Of a stretch of DNA of 64,000 bases, positions 34,026 to 44,391 are shown in pieces. Each line of letters starts with the position of its first letter. Positions within the stretch are counted from its first letter, which is position 1. Under the pieces are notes generated by a model that worked only from the letters and a program-made list of their open reading frames with translations, was not told the origin of the DNA and did no database searches. The stretch is from NCBI GenBank assembly GCA_023436585.1, contig JAEZIN010000029.1, positions 124,001 to 188,000 on the forward strand, in the 5' to 3' direction. The position numbers and the translations under genes were made by a program. This DNA comes from Bacillota bacterium (GTDB taxonomy: Bacteria > Bacillota > Clostridia > Christensenellales > Aristaeellaceae).

Positions 34026-36023
<1,998 letters not shown>

Positions 36024-36054
36024 CCCGCCCCTATTACCCGGAAGGAGGCACTTC

Positions 36055-36915
36055 ATGCAGCCTGGCCCAAAATACCAAAGACCCGATCTTCATGTGCATA
36101 CCGATGCGTCCGACGGCCAGTTTTCCCCTGCGCAGGTTGTAAGCCTTGCCAAGGGGAAAGGGATCAGCCTTTTGGCCATCACCGATCATGATACGCTGGA
36201 TGGCCTGAACAAGGCCCGAAGGCAGGCCCTGGCAGAGGATATTGAAATTCTTCCGGGCGTGGAAATCAGCGCGGGTGGCGCCAATGAAGTCCATATTTTG
36301 GGCTATGGGATACAGGAAGACATGAAACGGCTGCATTCCCTTTTGCGGGATATGCGCCGCGAACGGGAAGAGCGTATCAGGCTGATGGTCAAAAAGCTCC
36401 AGCAGCTTGGCCTGGCTATCGGCCTGGAAGAGATTGCATCGCCTCAGGCAGACAGCCTGGGGCGTGCGCATATCGGCAGAGTGCTGGTGAAAAAGGGATT
36501 TGTGGACAGCCTGTACGACGCGTTTGAAAAGTACCTGTCCCCCGGCCGGCCGGGTTATGAGCCGCGGCCCAAGCGCAAGGTGTCCCAGGTGGTGCGCCTG
36601 CTTCGGGAAGAGGGGGCCGTTCCCGTGATCGCCCATCCTGGGCTTTTGAAAATGGACCCGGAAGACGTCCGGTTATTGCTACACGAGTGGAAGGACGAGG
36701 GATTGATGGGCCTGGAGGCATATCATCCATCCCACCTGCCTGCCATGACAAGGGTTTGGGACGAGCTGGCCCGAAAATGCGGCCTCCTGGTAACGGGGGG
36801 CAGCGATTTCCACGGCCAGGACGGGCGCCATATGGACATAGGCGCCATGCTTTCCCACTGGCCCACAGCCGGCGAAGATGTTTCTCAATTATTGGAAGCA
36901 TTTGGGCGGCTGTAA
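36055..36915 (+). CDS. PHP-domain phosphoesterase
   Basis: This 286-residue protein of the PHP family resembles RNase AM/YciV (5'-3' exonuclease and 3',5'-nucleotide bisphosphate phosphatase). Metal ligands are seen in DLHVHTDASDG, ITDHDTLDG, EISAGGANEVHILGYG, AHPGLL and GSDFHGQDG. The order and spacing match the family. AAGGAGG lies 7 bases before the ATG. It follows ftsH by 31 bases. Confidence 0.9.
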   Translation: MQPGPKYQRPDLHVHTDASDGQFSPAQVVSLAKGKGISLLAITDHDTLDGLNKARRQALAEDIEILPGVEISAGGANEVHILGYGIQEDMKRLHSLLRDMRREREERIRLMVKKLQQLGLAIGLEEIASPQADSLGRAHIGRVLVKKGFVDSLYDAFEKYLSPGRPGYEPRPKRKVSQVVRLLREEGAVPVIAHPGLLKMDPEDVRLLLHEWKDEGLMGLEAYHPSHLPAMTRVWDELARKCGLLVTGGSDFHGQDGRHMDIGAMLSHWPTAGEDVSQLLEAFGRL

Positions 36916-36970
36916 CGTTTGTATGATGAACACGCACCATAGATGAACCTGCTTTACAGGGAGAAGCTTT

Positions 36971-38563
36971 ATGTATCAGCAAGGATACCGTCCCCCCTCC
37001 CCGACGGCACGCCGAACTGCAAGGAAGCCTGAGGAGAAGGCACGGCCACGACCGCCGGCGCCCGACTCTCAAACAAGGCCATCGTCACGGTCCGTACCGG
37101 CGGGCTATGGGTATTCCGCCAATGGCACGGTGGCACTTAAGCGAAAGAAAGGGTCAGGCCTGGGGCGCGTTTTGTTTTTGATCTTGGCCCTGTGCCTATT
37201 GACCTTTGGTGCAATCTATCTGAAGGCATGGCTGGAAATACGCCCGTATGACAGCTTGTTTTTGCCTAATGTGTATGTGGACAATATACATCTTGGCGGC
37301 ATGACGGCCAAGGATGGCGTAGCCGTTGTCCGGGCCGGTGCGCAAAACAAAACGGACAGCCTGTCCATCCGTCTGATGGCCGGGGACCAGATGTACACGG
37401 AGATTAACAGCTCCATGCTTGGGATTACCTATGATACGGATTCCGCGCTGAACGCGGCCTGGGCCATAGGGCACAAGGGCACTGTTTTTGACAGGCAGCG
37501 GGACCTGGACATGGTCAGGGCCCAGGAGTTCAGGGCATACTCCGCATCGCCCGGCGCCAATACCCAGCCTGTTGACACGATGCTGATGCAATTGAAGAAT
37601 GACCTCTACCGGGCCCCGCAAAACGCTTCCTATACATTCAACGATGATGCTTCGCAGCCTTTCACCTTTATCCCCGAGGTACAGGGCCGGTCCCTGGACA
37701 TTGAGCCCTTGAAGCAGATGATCTATGAAAAGGTCGCCAATATGGAAAGCGGCGACATTCAAATTGTGCCCACCTTCAGCCAGCCGGAAGTGACCGAGGC
37801 CGCTGTACGGGAGACTGTGGCCCTTCGCTACAGGGCAACCACCGCCATTGATCCCAATAGCGAAGAAAACCGTACAAACAACATTCGCCGGGCGTTTGAA
37901 AAAATCAGCGGCACAATGCTTGAGCCCGGGGATAAGTTCAGCTTCAACAGCGTTGTCGGCGCACGGACAGAAAAGAACGGCTTCTTCCCGGCGCCGGAAT
38001 ATGCCTACGGCGAACTGGAGACGGGTATCGGCGGCGGCGTATGCCAGGCCAGCACCACGATATACCTGGCGGCCATATGCGCCGGGCTTGAGATTCTGGA
38101 CCGGGAGCCCCATTCCGATCCGGTGAAATACACCAAGTTTGGCATGGACGCCACCGTGTACATGTCCGGCAACCGGAAGATCGACTTTGTGTTCAAAAAC
38201 AATACAGACGCCCCGGTCTATATCACCGCCGCCGTGAAAACGGACCCGTCCAACCGCAAGCGTTTCTATTGCGAGGTTTCGATTTACGGCAAGTCTCTGG
38301 GCGATGTAAGCTATGAGCTTGCCACCAAGGAGCTGGAAGTGATCCCCGCCCCGGCGGAGCCGGACATCGTCAAGGACAAGCAGCACAAATACGTTACCTA
38401 CGTCGATGAGCAGTATACCTCCATGAAGGCTCGTGAGGGCCATGTGGTGGCATCCATGCTGATCAAGAAAGTCAATGGCGTGGAAATTGAGCGTATCCCG
38501 GTGGCGGAAGACACCTACAAGGCCCGCGCGGCCAGAATCTATGTTGGAACAAGGGAAAGGTGA
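36971..38563 (+). CDS. VanW-type cell-envelope protein with peptidoglycan-binding-like domain
   Basis: This 530-residue protein has a cytoplasmic proline- and arginine-rich tail (1-60), one membrane helix (VLFLILALCLLTFGAIYL, about 67-84) and a large outside part. That part contains PG_binding_4-like repeats (about 95-270) and a VanW domain (about 285-420) with ISGTMLEPGDKFSFNSVVG, GGGVCQASTTIYLAA and FGMDATVYMSGNRKIDF. A final beta-rich domain follows. VanW proteins occur beside cell-wall genes; their reaction is not known. It runs into ridA with its stop 8 bases before that start. Confidence 0.9.
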   Translation: MYQQGYRPPSPTARRTARKPEEKARPRPPAPDSQTRPSSRSVPAGYGYSANGTVALKRKKGSGLGRVLFLILALCLLTFGAIYLKAWLEIRPYDSLFLPNVYVDNIHLGGMTAKDGVAVVRAGAQNKTDSLSIRLMAGDQMYTEINSSMLGITYDTDSALNAAWAIGHKGTVFDRQRDLDMVRAQEFRAYSASPGANTQPVDTMLMQLKNDLYRAPQNASYTFNDDASQPFTFIPEVQGRSLDIEPLKQMIYEKVANMESGDIQIVPTFSQPEVTEAAVRETVALRYRATTAIDPNSEENRTNNIRRAFEKISGTMLEPGDKFSFNSVVGARTEKNGFFPAPEYAYGELETGIGGGVCQASTTIYLAAICAGLEILDREPHSDPVKYTKFGMDATVYMSGNRKIDFVFKNNTDAPVYITAAVKTDPSNRKRFYCEVSIYGKSLGDVSYELATKELEVIPAPAEPDIVKDKQHKYVTYVDEQYTSMKAREGHVVASMLIKKVNGVEIERIPVAEDTYKARAARIYVGTRER

Positions 38564-38571
38564 GGGAGACC

Positions 38572-38958
38572 ATGGCAGTCAACCGGTTTTTGACACAGAA
38601 GGGTCCCAAGGCGGTCGGCCCGTATTCCACCGCAGTGGAGGCTGCGGGCACGGTTTATTTGTCCGGCATGCTGGGCATTGATCCTGCCGCGGGCAAGCTG
38701 GCGGAAGGCGGTGTGCTAAAGCAGGCTGCCCAAATGTTTGAAAACATCCGCACCGTATTGTCGGAGCTTCAAATGGACATTCATCATGTGGTGAAAGCCA
38801 CCGTTTTTTTGACGGATCTGAACGATTTTGCATCTGTCAACACGCTCTACGGGGAAGCGTTTGGCAAGGATTTTCCCGCCCGCACCTGTGTGGAGGTTTC
38901 CAGACTGCCTCTAAACGCGGCCATTGAAATGGAATGCGTGGCCGTAAGGGAGAAATAA
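38572..38958 (+). CDS. ridA: RidA-family enamine/imine deaminase
   Basis: RidA hydrolyses reactive enamines made by PLP enzymes such as threonine dehydratase. The 128-residue protein has GPYSTAVEAAGTVYLSG, the NIRTVLSELQMDIHHVVKATVFL region, FPARTCVEVSRLP with the substrate-binding arginine, and the final IEMECVA. ATG 38572 has AGGTGAGGGAG upstream; an in-frame GTG at 38560 would overlap the VanW stop and is less likely. Confidence 0.94.
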   Translation: MAVNRFLTQKGPKAVGPYSTAVEAAGTVYLSGMLGIDPAAGKLAEGGVLKQAAQMFENIRTVLSELQMDIHHVVKATVFLTDLNDFASVNTLYGEAFGKDFPARTCVEVSRLPLNAAIEMECVAVREK

Positions 38959-38988
38959 AAGCATACTCCACTGGAAATGACATTCATG

Positions 38989-39026
38989 CCTGCCCCGGCC
39001 TATATGGTCCCAACGGGGCAGGTTTT
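38989..39026 (+). terminator. Terminator after ridA
   Basis: CCTGCCCCG (38989-38997) pairs with CGGGGCAGG (39014-39022), followed by TTTT. Confidence 0.85.
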
Positions 39027-39218
39027 ATTTATGCTTATTATGAACGTTAACTATATTTTAGCTTAAATAAAACTAACAATTATAAATTGGCCGGATCAGC
39101 ATCCCTTCTCTTCCGAACCAAATGGACAAGTTGCATAATAAATGCATATTAGTTTATTCAATTAAGGCATGTGCTTTCCTTTTCGCAGAATATTTTCCAA
39201 TATTTAAGAAAATAGTGC
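39027..39218. other. AT-rich intergenic region before the mannan locus
   Basis: No gene is seen. The stretch is strikingly AT-rich compared with both flanks, rich in TTAA and A tracts, as is common upstream of highly regulated promoters. No catabolite-control (cre) sequence that I can support is present. Confidence 0.4.
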
Positions 39219-39253
39219 TTGACGCGAAGCTAACAAAATGATACCATTTAGCT
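39219..39253 (+). promoter_or_regulatory. Promoter of the mannan transport operon, with an inverted repeat
   Basis: TTGACG (39219-39224) and TACCAT (39242-39247) have a 17-base spacer. AGCTAA (39228-39233) and TTAGCT (39248-39253) form an inverted repeat around the -10. Confidence 0.7.
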
Positions 39254-39341
39254 AATGAAATTGGGAATCGAAAACTGACTCCGTCCCGCATGGAACGCAC
39301 GTATTTGCTGCCACGGGAGAAGAAACTTTTCCGCAGAATCT

Positions 39342-39351
39342 AAAACGTTTT
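39342..39351 (+). promoter_or_regulatory. Candidate LacI-type operator
   Basis: AAAACGTTTT is a perfect palindrome with the central CG typical of LacI-family operators. It lies about 90 bases downstream of the promoter and 66 bases before the binding-protein gene. The LacI gene at 47062 in the same locus is the natural candidate to bind it. Confidence 0.5.
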
Positions 39352-39416
39352 CGAACAATTCAGCGCAGCGGCAAAGTATGCAGCCCGTCGGCATCAAAAT
39401 AAAAGGAGGAAGGCCT

Positions 39417-41141
39417 ATGAAGAAGTTCCTGGCTACGGTGCTGACGCTGACCTTGCTGCTGACGCTTACGACCCTTCCCGCCATTGGCGAGGAAGCACGC
39501 ACCCCCGTCACCTTCACGGTGTTCCAGGGCGATTCCAACACCGTGTCCAATCCCGTGCAGCCCGGCGACACCGAGATCTGGCCCGAGATTCAAAAGATCG
39601 TGGGCGATGTGACGCTCCAGGTGGAATACATCGTCGGCACAGAAGAAAAATCCGAGGCTACGCTGAAAATCGCAAGCTCCAGCCTGCCCGACCTGATCAA
39701 CGCCCATGACGCCTACAACGTATACAAGGACGCCGGCGTGCTGGTGGACCTGGCACCTTATGTAGAAGCCGGCAAAATGCCTAACCTTGTCAAGCTGTAC
39801 GGCGACACCCTGGCCATGCAGTACAACGATGACGGCACGCTCTACGGCGGCTACTCGCCCTTTGTGGCAGCCCCGGCCGTGGGCTATCCCAACGCCGCCT
39901 TCTGGATGAGCCGGGAGGCCGTCAAGGCAAACGGCAACAAGATCATCACCAATGCCACTGAATACTTTGAGGCCATCAAGGCCTTCCTGGCCGCCCACCC
40001 CACCACCGCGGACGGTACCCCCTACATTGGCTTCTCCCTGAACCCATTCGCCGATTTCGCCTGGGTCATGCAGGCCGGTGACAGGCTGGTGGGCATGCAC
40101 AACACCGGCGGCTACTACTACGATCCCGCGGAAGGCTATCAGGCCCATGACCGCGAGATGATGCAAATCCGCTATGATTGGGCGAAGCTGCTCAACAAAT
40201 ATTACCGCGAGGGCGTCATCGATCCGGAAAGCTTCTCGCAAAGCGACGATGACTACATTGCCAAAAAGTCCTCCGGCACCTTGGTGGCCTACTATGACGA
40301 GCTGTGGCGCGTTCAGTGGAACGAGATGCAGAACCTGACCACCAACCAAAAGTATGACCAGCTTCCCATCCCCATGCCGCTGGTAGGGGAAGGTTATCCC
40401 AACACCTACGCCGGCCTTTCCGTCACGGGCACCATGAAGGGCCTGTGCATCACCACCGCCTGCAAGGACATCGAGCGTGCCGTGCAGTTCATCGACGACA
40501 TGTGCCGCGAGGATGTCATGAAGCTCTGGAACTACGGCATCGAAGGCATCCATTATAACCTCACAGACGGCAAGATCACCTTTACCGATGAGCAGTACAC
40601 CGCCAGGCAAAAGGGCGGCGCGCTTTCCACCAATGGCGTGACGTATGCCACCAGCGACGACTACCTGGTCAAGACCGGCATCTGGCAGGGCTTCTTCCAG
40701 TGCTTCCCGCGGCTGCCCTCCGCTTCCCAGTGGTATTCCGACGGTTCCGGCCCCTGCACCTTCAGCTATACCGACATCGCCATGGCCGATGCCGTCACCC
40801 CCGAGTACAAGGCCATTGCCGAGGAACTGGGCGTGATGTCCTTTACCCAGGCGCCTTTCGTGGGCGATGTGTATTTGAGCCCCTACGGCTACGGCTGGGA
40901 TATTCCCGAACCCACGGAAGAATCGCTGCTGGCCGTCAAGCAGCAACTGAACGACCTGAAGCCCAACACCTACTGGTTCAAGATGATCATGGCGGAATCC
41001 GACGAGGAGTTTGAGGGCATCTATGCCGAGTTCAAGGCCGCCTATGAAGCCATCGATTATGAGCTGCTGGAGGACTACTATACCCAGCAATGCCGCTTAA
41101 GGGTACTGATCAGCACGGGAGTGGACTATTCGAAGAAATGA
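39417..41141 (+). CDS. Sugar ABC transporter substrate-binding protein without lipobox
   Basis: This is a 574-residue extracellular solute-binding protein of the large LplA/YtcQ type that works with LplB/LplC permeases. It has a signal peptide (MKKFLATVLTLTLLLTLTTL, cleavage probably after AIG), but no cysteine follows, so no lipid anchor can be made. The body has the family pattern of alternating lobes, with YGGYSPF, a GYPNAAFWMSREAVK hinge region and many aromatic residues for sugar stacking. AAAGGAGG lies before the ATG. The context of mannanase and phosphorylase suggests that it binds manno-oligosaccharides. Confidence 0.9.
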   Translation: MKKFLATVLTLTLLLTLTTLPAIGEEARTPVTFTVFQGDSNTVSNPVQPGDTEIWPEIQKIVGDVTLQVEYIVGTEEKSEATLKIASSSLPDLINAHDAYNVYKDAGVLVDLAPYVEAGKMPNLVKLYGDTLAMQYNDDGTLYGGYSPFVAAPAVGYPNAAFWMSREAVKANGNKIITNATEYFEAIKAFLAAHPTTADGTPYIGFSLNPFADFAWVMQAGDRLVGMHNTGGYYYDPAEGYQAHDREMMQIRYDWAKLLNKYYREGVIDPESFSQSDDDYIAKKSSGTLVAYYDELWRVQWNEMQNLTTNQKYDQLPIPMPLVGEGYPNTYAGLSVTGTMKGLCITTACKDIERAVQFIDDMCREDVMKLWNYGIEGIHYNLTDGKITFTDEQYTARQKGGALSTNGVTYATSDDYLVKTGIWQGFFQCFPRLPSASQWYSDGSGPCTFSYTDIAMADAVTPEYKAIAEELGVMSFTQAPFVGDVYLSPYGYGWDIPEPTEESLLAVKQQLNDLKPNTYWFKMIMAESDEEFEGIYAEFKAAYEAIDYELLEDYYTQQCRLRVLISTGVDYSKK

Positions 41142-41187
41142 TGGAATCATTTCCTCGGGTCCGCGGGTATCACATGCGTGTTTGCAA

Positions 41188-41215
41188 AAGCGAGGGGGCC
41201 TTCGCCCCCTCGCTT
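41188..41215 (+). terminator. Intercistronic hairpin after the binding-protein gene
   Basis: AAGCGAGGGGGC (41188-41199) pairs perfectly with GCCCCCTCGCTT (41204-41215). No T run follows. Its place between binding protein and permeases fits partial termination or 3'-end protection, which makes the binding protein more abundant than the permeases. Confidence 0.65.
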
Positions 41216-41303
41216 CTCGGGACCCTATGATGAAGCAATCATTGATGCAGATAAAGCATTTGCCTCTCCGGCTCACCCCCTGATTTTCTTTCGGAGGTGA
41301 ATC

Positions 41304-42833
41304 ATGTACAGCGTACGCCGGCTCTTTGCGATTTTCTTGGTATTGCTGGCCATTGCGTCTTTTGCGCTGCCCTTTGCGGATATGAACAGGGCGGCGCCAG
41401 CCCTTTCCAAAGCGGGGCTGACATACATTTCGCCTATAGGCATCCGTCACCATCCTGACGGCCTTCGGGTGGATGGCCAGATCGGGTTTACCATTGCCTT
41501 GGGCAATGATTACAGCGGCCTTACCTCCACCTCCCGCAAGAGCTTTGCCAAGGTGCTGGAAGACTATGTGAAGGCGGAGGATGCCGCCTATTGCAATTTC
41601 TATCTGTGCTTCAGCCTTTCGTGCCTTGCGCTTTGCCTGATCCTGCTGCTTATACCAAAGCTCCGCGCTTTGCTTTCCTTTTTCTTAGGGCTTATCTCCG
41701 CATTGTTTTTGCTCTTTTTCCTGATGCAGCAGTACGGCTATACGGTGGACATCACCAGATACGGCTTTTTGTACAACGATATGCGCTTTGGCCTGTATAC
41801 GGCCATGGCACTGGCGCTGGTCGCCGCGTGTATATGCTTTGCGGATGCTATGGCAACCCGGAAAAAGCGCGTGACGGAGACGCACCTTCTATTACAGAAA
41901 AGCAGCCTTTTCAAGGTGCTCAAAAGGCAGCGCCAACTGATGGTGCTGTCTGTTCCCTTTGTGCTTTTTGTGCTGGTGAACAATTACTATCCGCTCTGGG
42001 GCTGGACCTACGCCTTTTTCCAAGCGGACCCCACCACCTTCGGGCTGAATTTGAACGCCTTCCAGGGCATGAACAACTTTGAAAACGTGGTCTCCCGGCC
42101 GGCGTTTTTTCATGCCGTGCGAAACACCCTGGCCATTTCCTCCCTGAAACTGGTCACGGGCTACTTTTGCACCATACTGCTGGCGCTGATATTGAACGAG
42201 GTCCGCGTCAAATGGTTTAAACGGGGCGTGCAGACCATCAGCTACCTGCCCCACTTTGTTTCCTGGGTGGTGGCGGCGACGCTGGTGATCAACATTCTTT
42301 CCCCTTCCGAGGGGATACTGGGCAAGCTTTTGATGACCCTTCGGGGCGGCAGCAATAAATCCGTACTGCTGGAGAACAACGCCACCTTTTATGTGATCGT
42401 GGCGCTGGCGGAGCTGTGGAAGGAGGTGGGCTGGGGGGCCATCATCTACCTGGCCGCGCTCACCGGCGTGGACCACGGCCTGTACGAGGCCGCCGCCATA
42501 GAAGGGGCCGGCCGCTTCAAGCGCATCGTGCATATCTCCATCCCCTCCATCATGCCCACCATCAAAATACTGATGATCCTGTCATTGGGCTCGCTTCTGT
42601 CGGCCGGCTTTGAGCAGATCCTGCTTTTGCAGCGCACGGTGACGTACGACTTTTCGCAAACGCTGGATACCTTCATCTATAACCTGGTCTGGGGCGACGT
42701 GAAGGGCAGCGACCTGAAAAAGAGCATTCCCCAGGGTACGGCGGCCGGGATCATGAACTCCCTCGTGGCCTTTATCCTGGTGTTTTCCGCCAACCGGGCC
42801 TCCTCCGCCATCGACGGCGAGCGGCTGTTTTGA
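41304..42833 (+). CDS. ABC sugar permease (LplB type) with N-terminal membrane extension
   Basis: The C-terminal 300 residues are a normal LplB-like permease: VPFVLFVLVNNYYPLWGWTY, a FHAVRNTLAISS stretch, and the EAA loop YEAAAIEGAGRFKRIVHISIPSIMP (shown in part) that contacts the ATPase. The family is normally about 300 residues, but this protein has 509. The first 200 residues add one helix (about 5-25), an outside segment (26-95) and three more helices (about 96-118, 122-143, 160-182). A similar extension is on the second permease. The start follows GGAGG by 7 bases. No ATP-binding protein is encoded nearby; such systems usually share one (MsmX type). Confidence 0.9.
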   Translation: MYSVRRLFAIFLVLLAIASFALPFADMNRAAPALSKAGLTYISPIGIRHHPDGLRVDGQIGFTIALGNDYSGLTSTSRKSFAKVLEDYVKAEDAAYCNFYLCFSLSCLALCLILLLIPKLRALLSFFLGLISALFLLFFLMQQYGYTVDITRYGFLYNDMRFGLYTAMALALVAACICFADAMATRKKRVTETHLLLQKSSLFKVLKRQRQLMVLSVPFVLFVLVNNYYPLWGWTYAFFQADPTTFGLNLNAFQGMNNFENVVSRPAFFHAVRNTLAISSLKLVTGYFCTILLALILNEVRVKWFKRGVQTISYLPHFVSWVVAATLVINILSPSEGILGKLLMTLRGGSNKSVLLENNATFYVIVALAELWKEVGWGAIIYLAALTGVDHGLYEAAAIEGAGRFKRIVHISIPSIMPTIKILMILSLGSLLSAGFEQILLLQRTVTYDFSQTLDTFIYNLVWGDVKGSDLKKSIPQGTAAGIMNSLVAFILVFSANRASSAIDGERLF

Positions 42834-42847
42834 AAGGGGGGCGCAGC

Positions 42848-44347
42848 ATGGCAAAACGCTTTCTATCCGTTCTCCTGTGCGCGCTTTCCTTCGCGCTTTT
42901 GTTCCTTCCCTACGGCGGGTATACGGATGACTATTATATCCGCAACCGGTACATATACGCTCCCGGCGTCACGCCCAAGCCTGCAAGCCAGATGACGCTG
43001 TGGGAAGGGGTGGAAGCGCCTCTGTTCCTGCCGGAAAAGGAGATTGTGGTCAGGGGCCGGGTATATACCGGCATGGAAAACGCCTTTGGCGTGACCGTGG
43101 ATACGAAGAACGAAATGTTCACCCCGACGCCTACCCCAAAGCCGGAGGATAAAAAGATTTATGTGGAGCGCACCCAGGCGGTGGTCAGCCGTGGTGATGT
43201 TCCCTTCATACTGGGCATCGTCTGCCTGTTCCTGGTCGTTATTTTGGCGCTGATCAAAAAATGCCCTGCATTCATTGCCGCTTTCTTTGGCGCGTGTTCC
43301 GGCATATTGAGCCTTGCGTATATTGCCACCATCCGGGCGCTGCCCATATCGTATGTGCAGGCGCTGCTGCCTCTTTTGGCCGCCGTGCTCCTGATTTCCA
43401 AATCCGTGTCCGATTGGCCGCGGCGCAAGCGCCAGGAGCGCGACATGCTCAATCCGCCCTCCTTTTACACCTGCACCTTTGATGGGGCTGTTTTCTTCTG
43501 CCTGACCTTCCTGGTCATCGTGACCATTTACCCCTTCCTGAATACCATCGCCTTGTCCTTCAACGACGCTCAGGATTCCGTGGCCGGGGGCATCACGCTT
43601 TTGCCCCGGGTATTCACCACCTACAATTACGAAAAGATATTCAAGGACGCCACCATGATCCAGGCCACCGTCATCTCCATACTCCGTACGGTGGTTGGCG
43701 CGGTGACGTGTTTGCTGTCCTGCCTGTGCGTGTCCTATGCGCTAAGCCGCAAGGAGTATGTGCTTCGCATTGCCATCGGCCGCGTCCTGGTGATGACCAT
43801 GTATTTTGGAGGCGGCCTCATACCGTATTACCTGCTTATGCGTTCCATGGGCCTGGTGGGCACCTTTTGGGTGTACATCGTGCCGGGGCTTGTATCGGCC
43901 TGGAACATCATGATCATCCGTTCCTTCATCAACTCCTCCATCCCGGATTCGCTGATCGAGTCGGCCCGTATCGACGGGGCCAGCGAATACAGGATACTGT
44001 TCGGCATCGTATTCCCCCTGTCGCTGCCGGTAATCGCCACCATTGTGCTGTTTGTGGCCGTGGGCCAGTGGAACAGCTGGTTCGATGTGAACCTGTACAA
44101 CCGGTCCACCCAATCCCTCTCCACGCTGCAGTTTGAGCTGCAAAAGGTGCTGCAGTCCACGCAGAAGGCCAAGAGCGAAACAGCGGCCTACATGGCCGGT
44201 GCCATGGGCGCCGGCACCAGGACGGTGACGCCCCAGGCCACCAGGGCGGCCATGACCATGGTGGCCACCGTGCCTATCCTGATGGCCTATCCCTTCCTGC
44301 AGCGCTTTTTCATCCACGGCCTCACCCTGGGCGGCGTGAAGGAATGA
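42848..44347 (+). CDS. ABC sugar permease (LplC/YtcP type) with N-terminal membrane extension
   Basis: This is the second permease subunit. The last 290 residues are LplC-like: LVIVTIYPFLNTIALSFND, LRTVVGAVTCLLSCLCVSYALS (in part), the EAA loop ESARIDGASEYRILFGIVFP, and a C-terminal FIHGLTLGGVKE. An extra 200 residues precede this: a helix (about 4-20), an outside segment (21-105) ending in a TPTPTPKPEDKK linker, and three helices (about 112-185). ATG 42848 is chosen, with AAGGGGGG 6 bases upstream; it follows the first permease by 14 bases. Confidence 0.9.
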   Translation: MAKRFLSVLLCALSFALLFLPYGGYTDDYYIRNRYIYAPGVTPKPASQMTLWEGVEAPLFLPEKEIVVRGRVYTGMENAFGVTVDTKNEMFTPTPTPKPEDKKIYVERTQAVVSRGDVPFILGIVCLFLVVILALIKKCPAFIAAFFGACSGILSLAYIATIRALPISYVQALLPLLAAVLLISKSVSDWPRRKRQERDMLNPPSFYTCTFDGAVFFCLTFLVIVTIYPFLNTIALSFNDAQDSVAGGITLLPRVFTTYNYEKIFKDATMIQATVISILRTVVGAVTCLLSCLCVSYALSRKEYVLRIAIGRVLVMTMYFGGGLIPYYLLMRSMGLVGTFWVYIVPGLVSAWNIMIIRSFINSSIPDSLIESARIDGASEYRILFGIVFPLSLPVIATIVLFVAVGQWNSWFDVNLYNRSTQSLSTLQFELQKVLQSTQKAKSETAAYMAGAMGAGTRTVTPQATRAAMTMVATVPILMAYPFLQRFFIHGLTLGGVKE

Positions 44348-44391
44348 GGGTTGATATGCAACATGGGACCATCATGTGAAGGAGGCGCGCC

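Noticed and set aside
39360..41090. 576-residue open frame on the minus strand opposite the binding protein
   Set aside because: It is rich in G, V, H and D as antisense frames of GC-rich genes are, and the plus strand has a clear signal peptide, ribosome binding site and family match.
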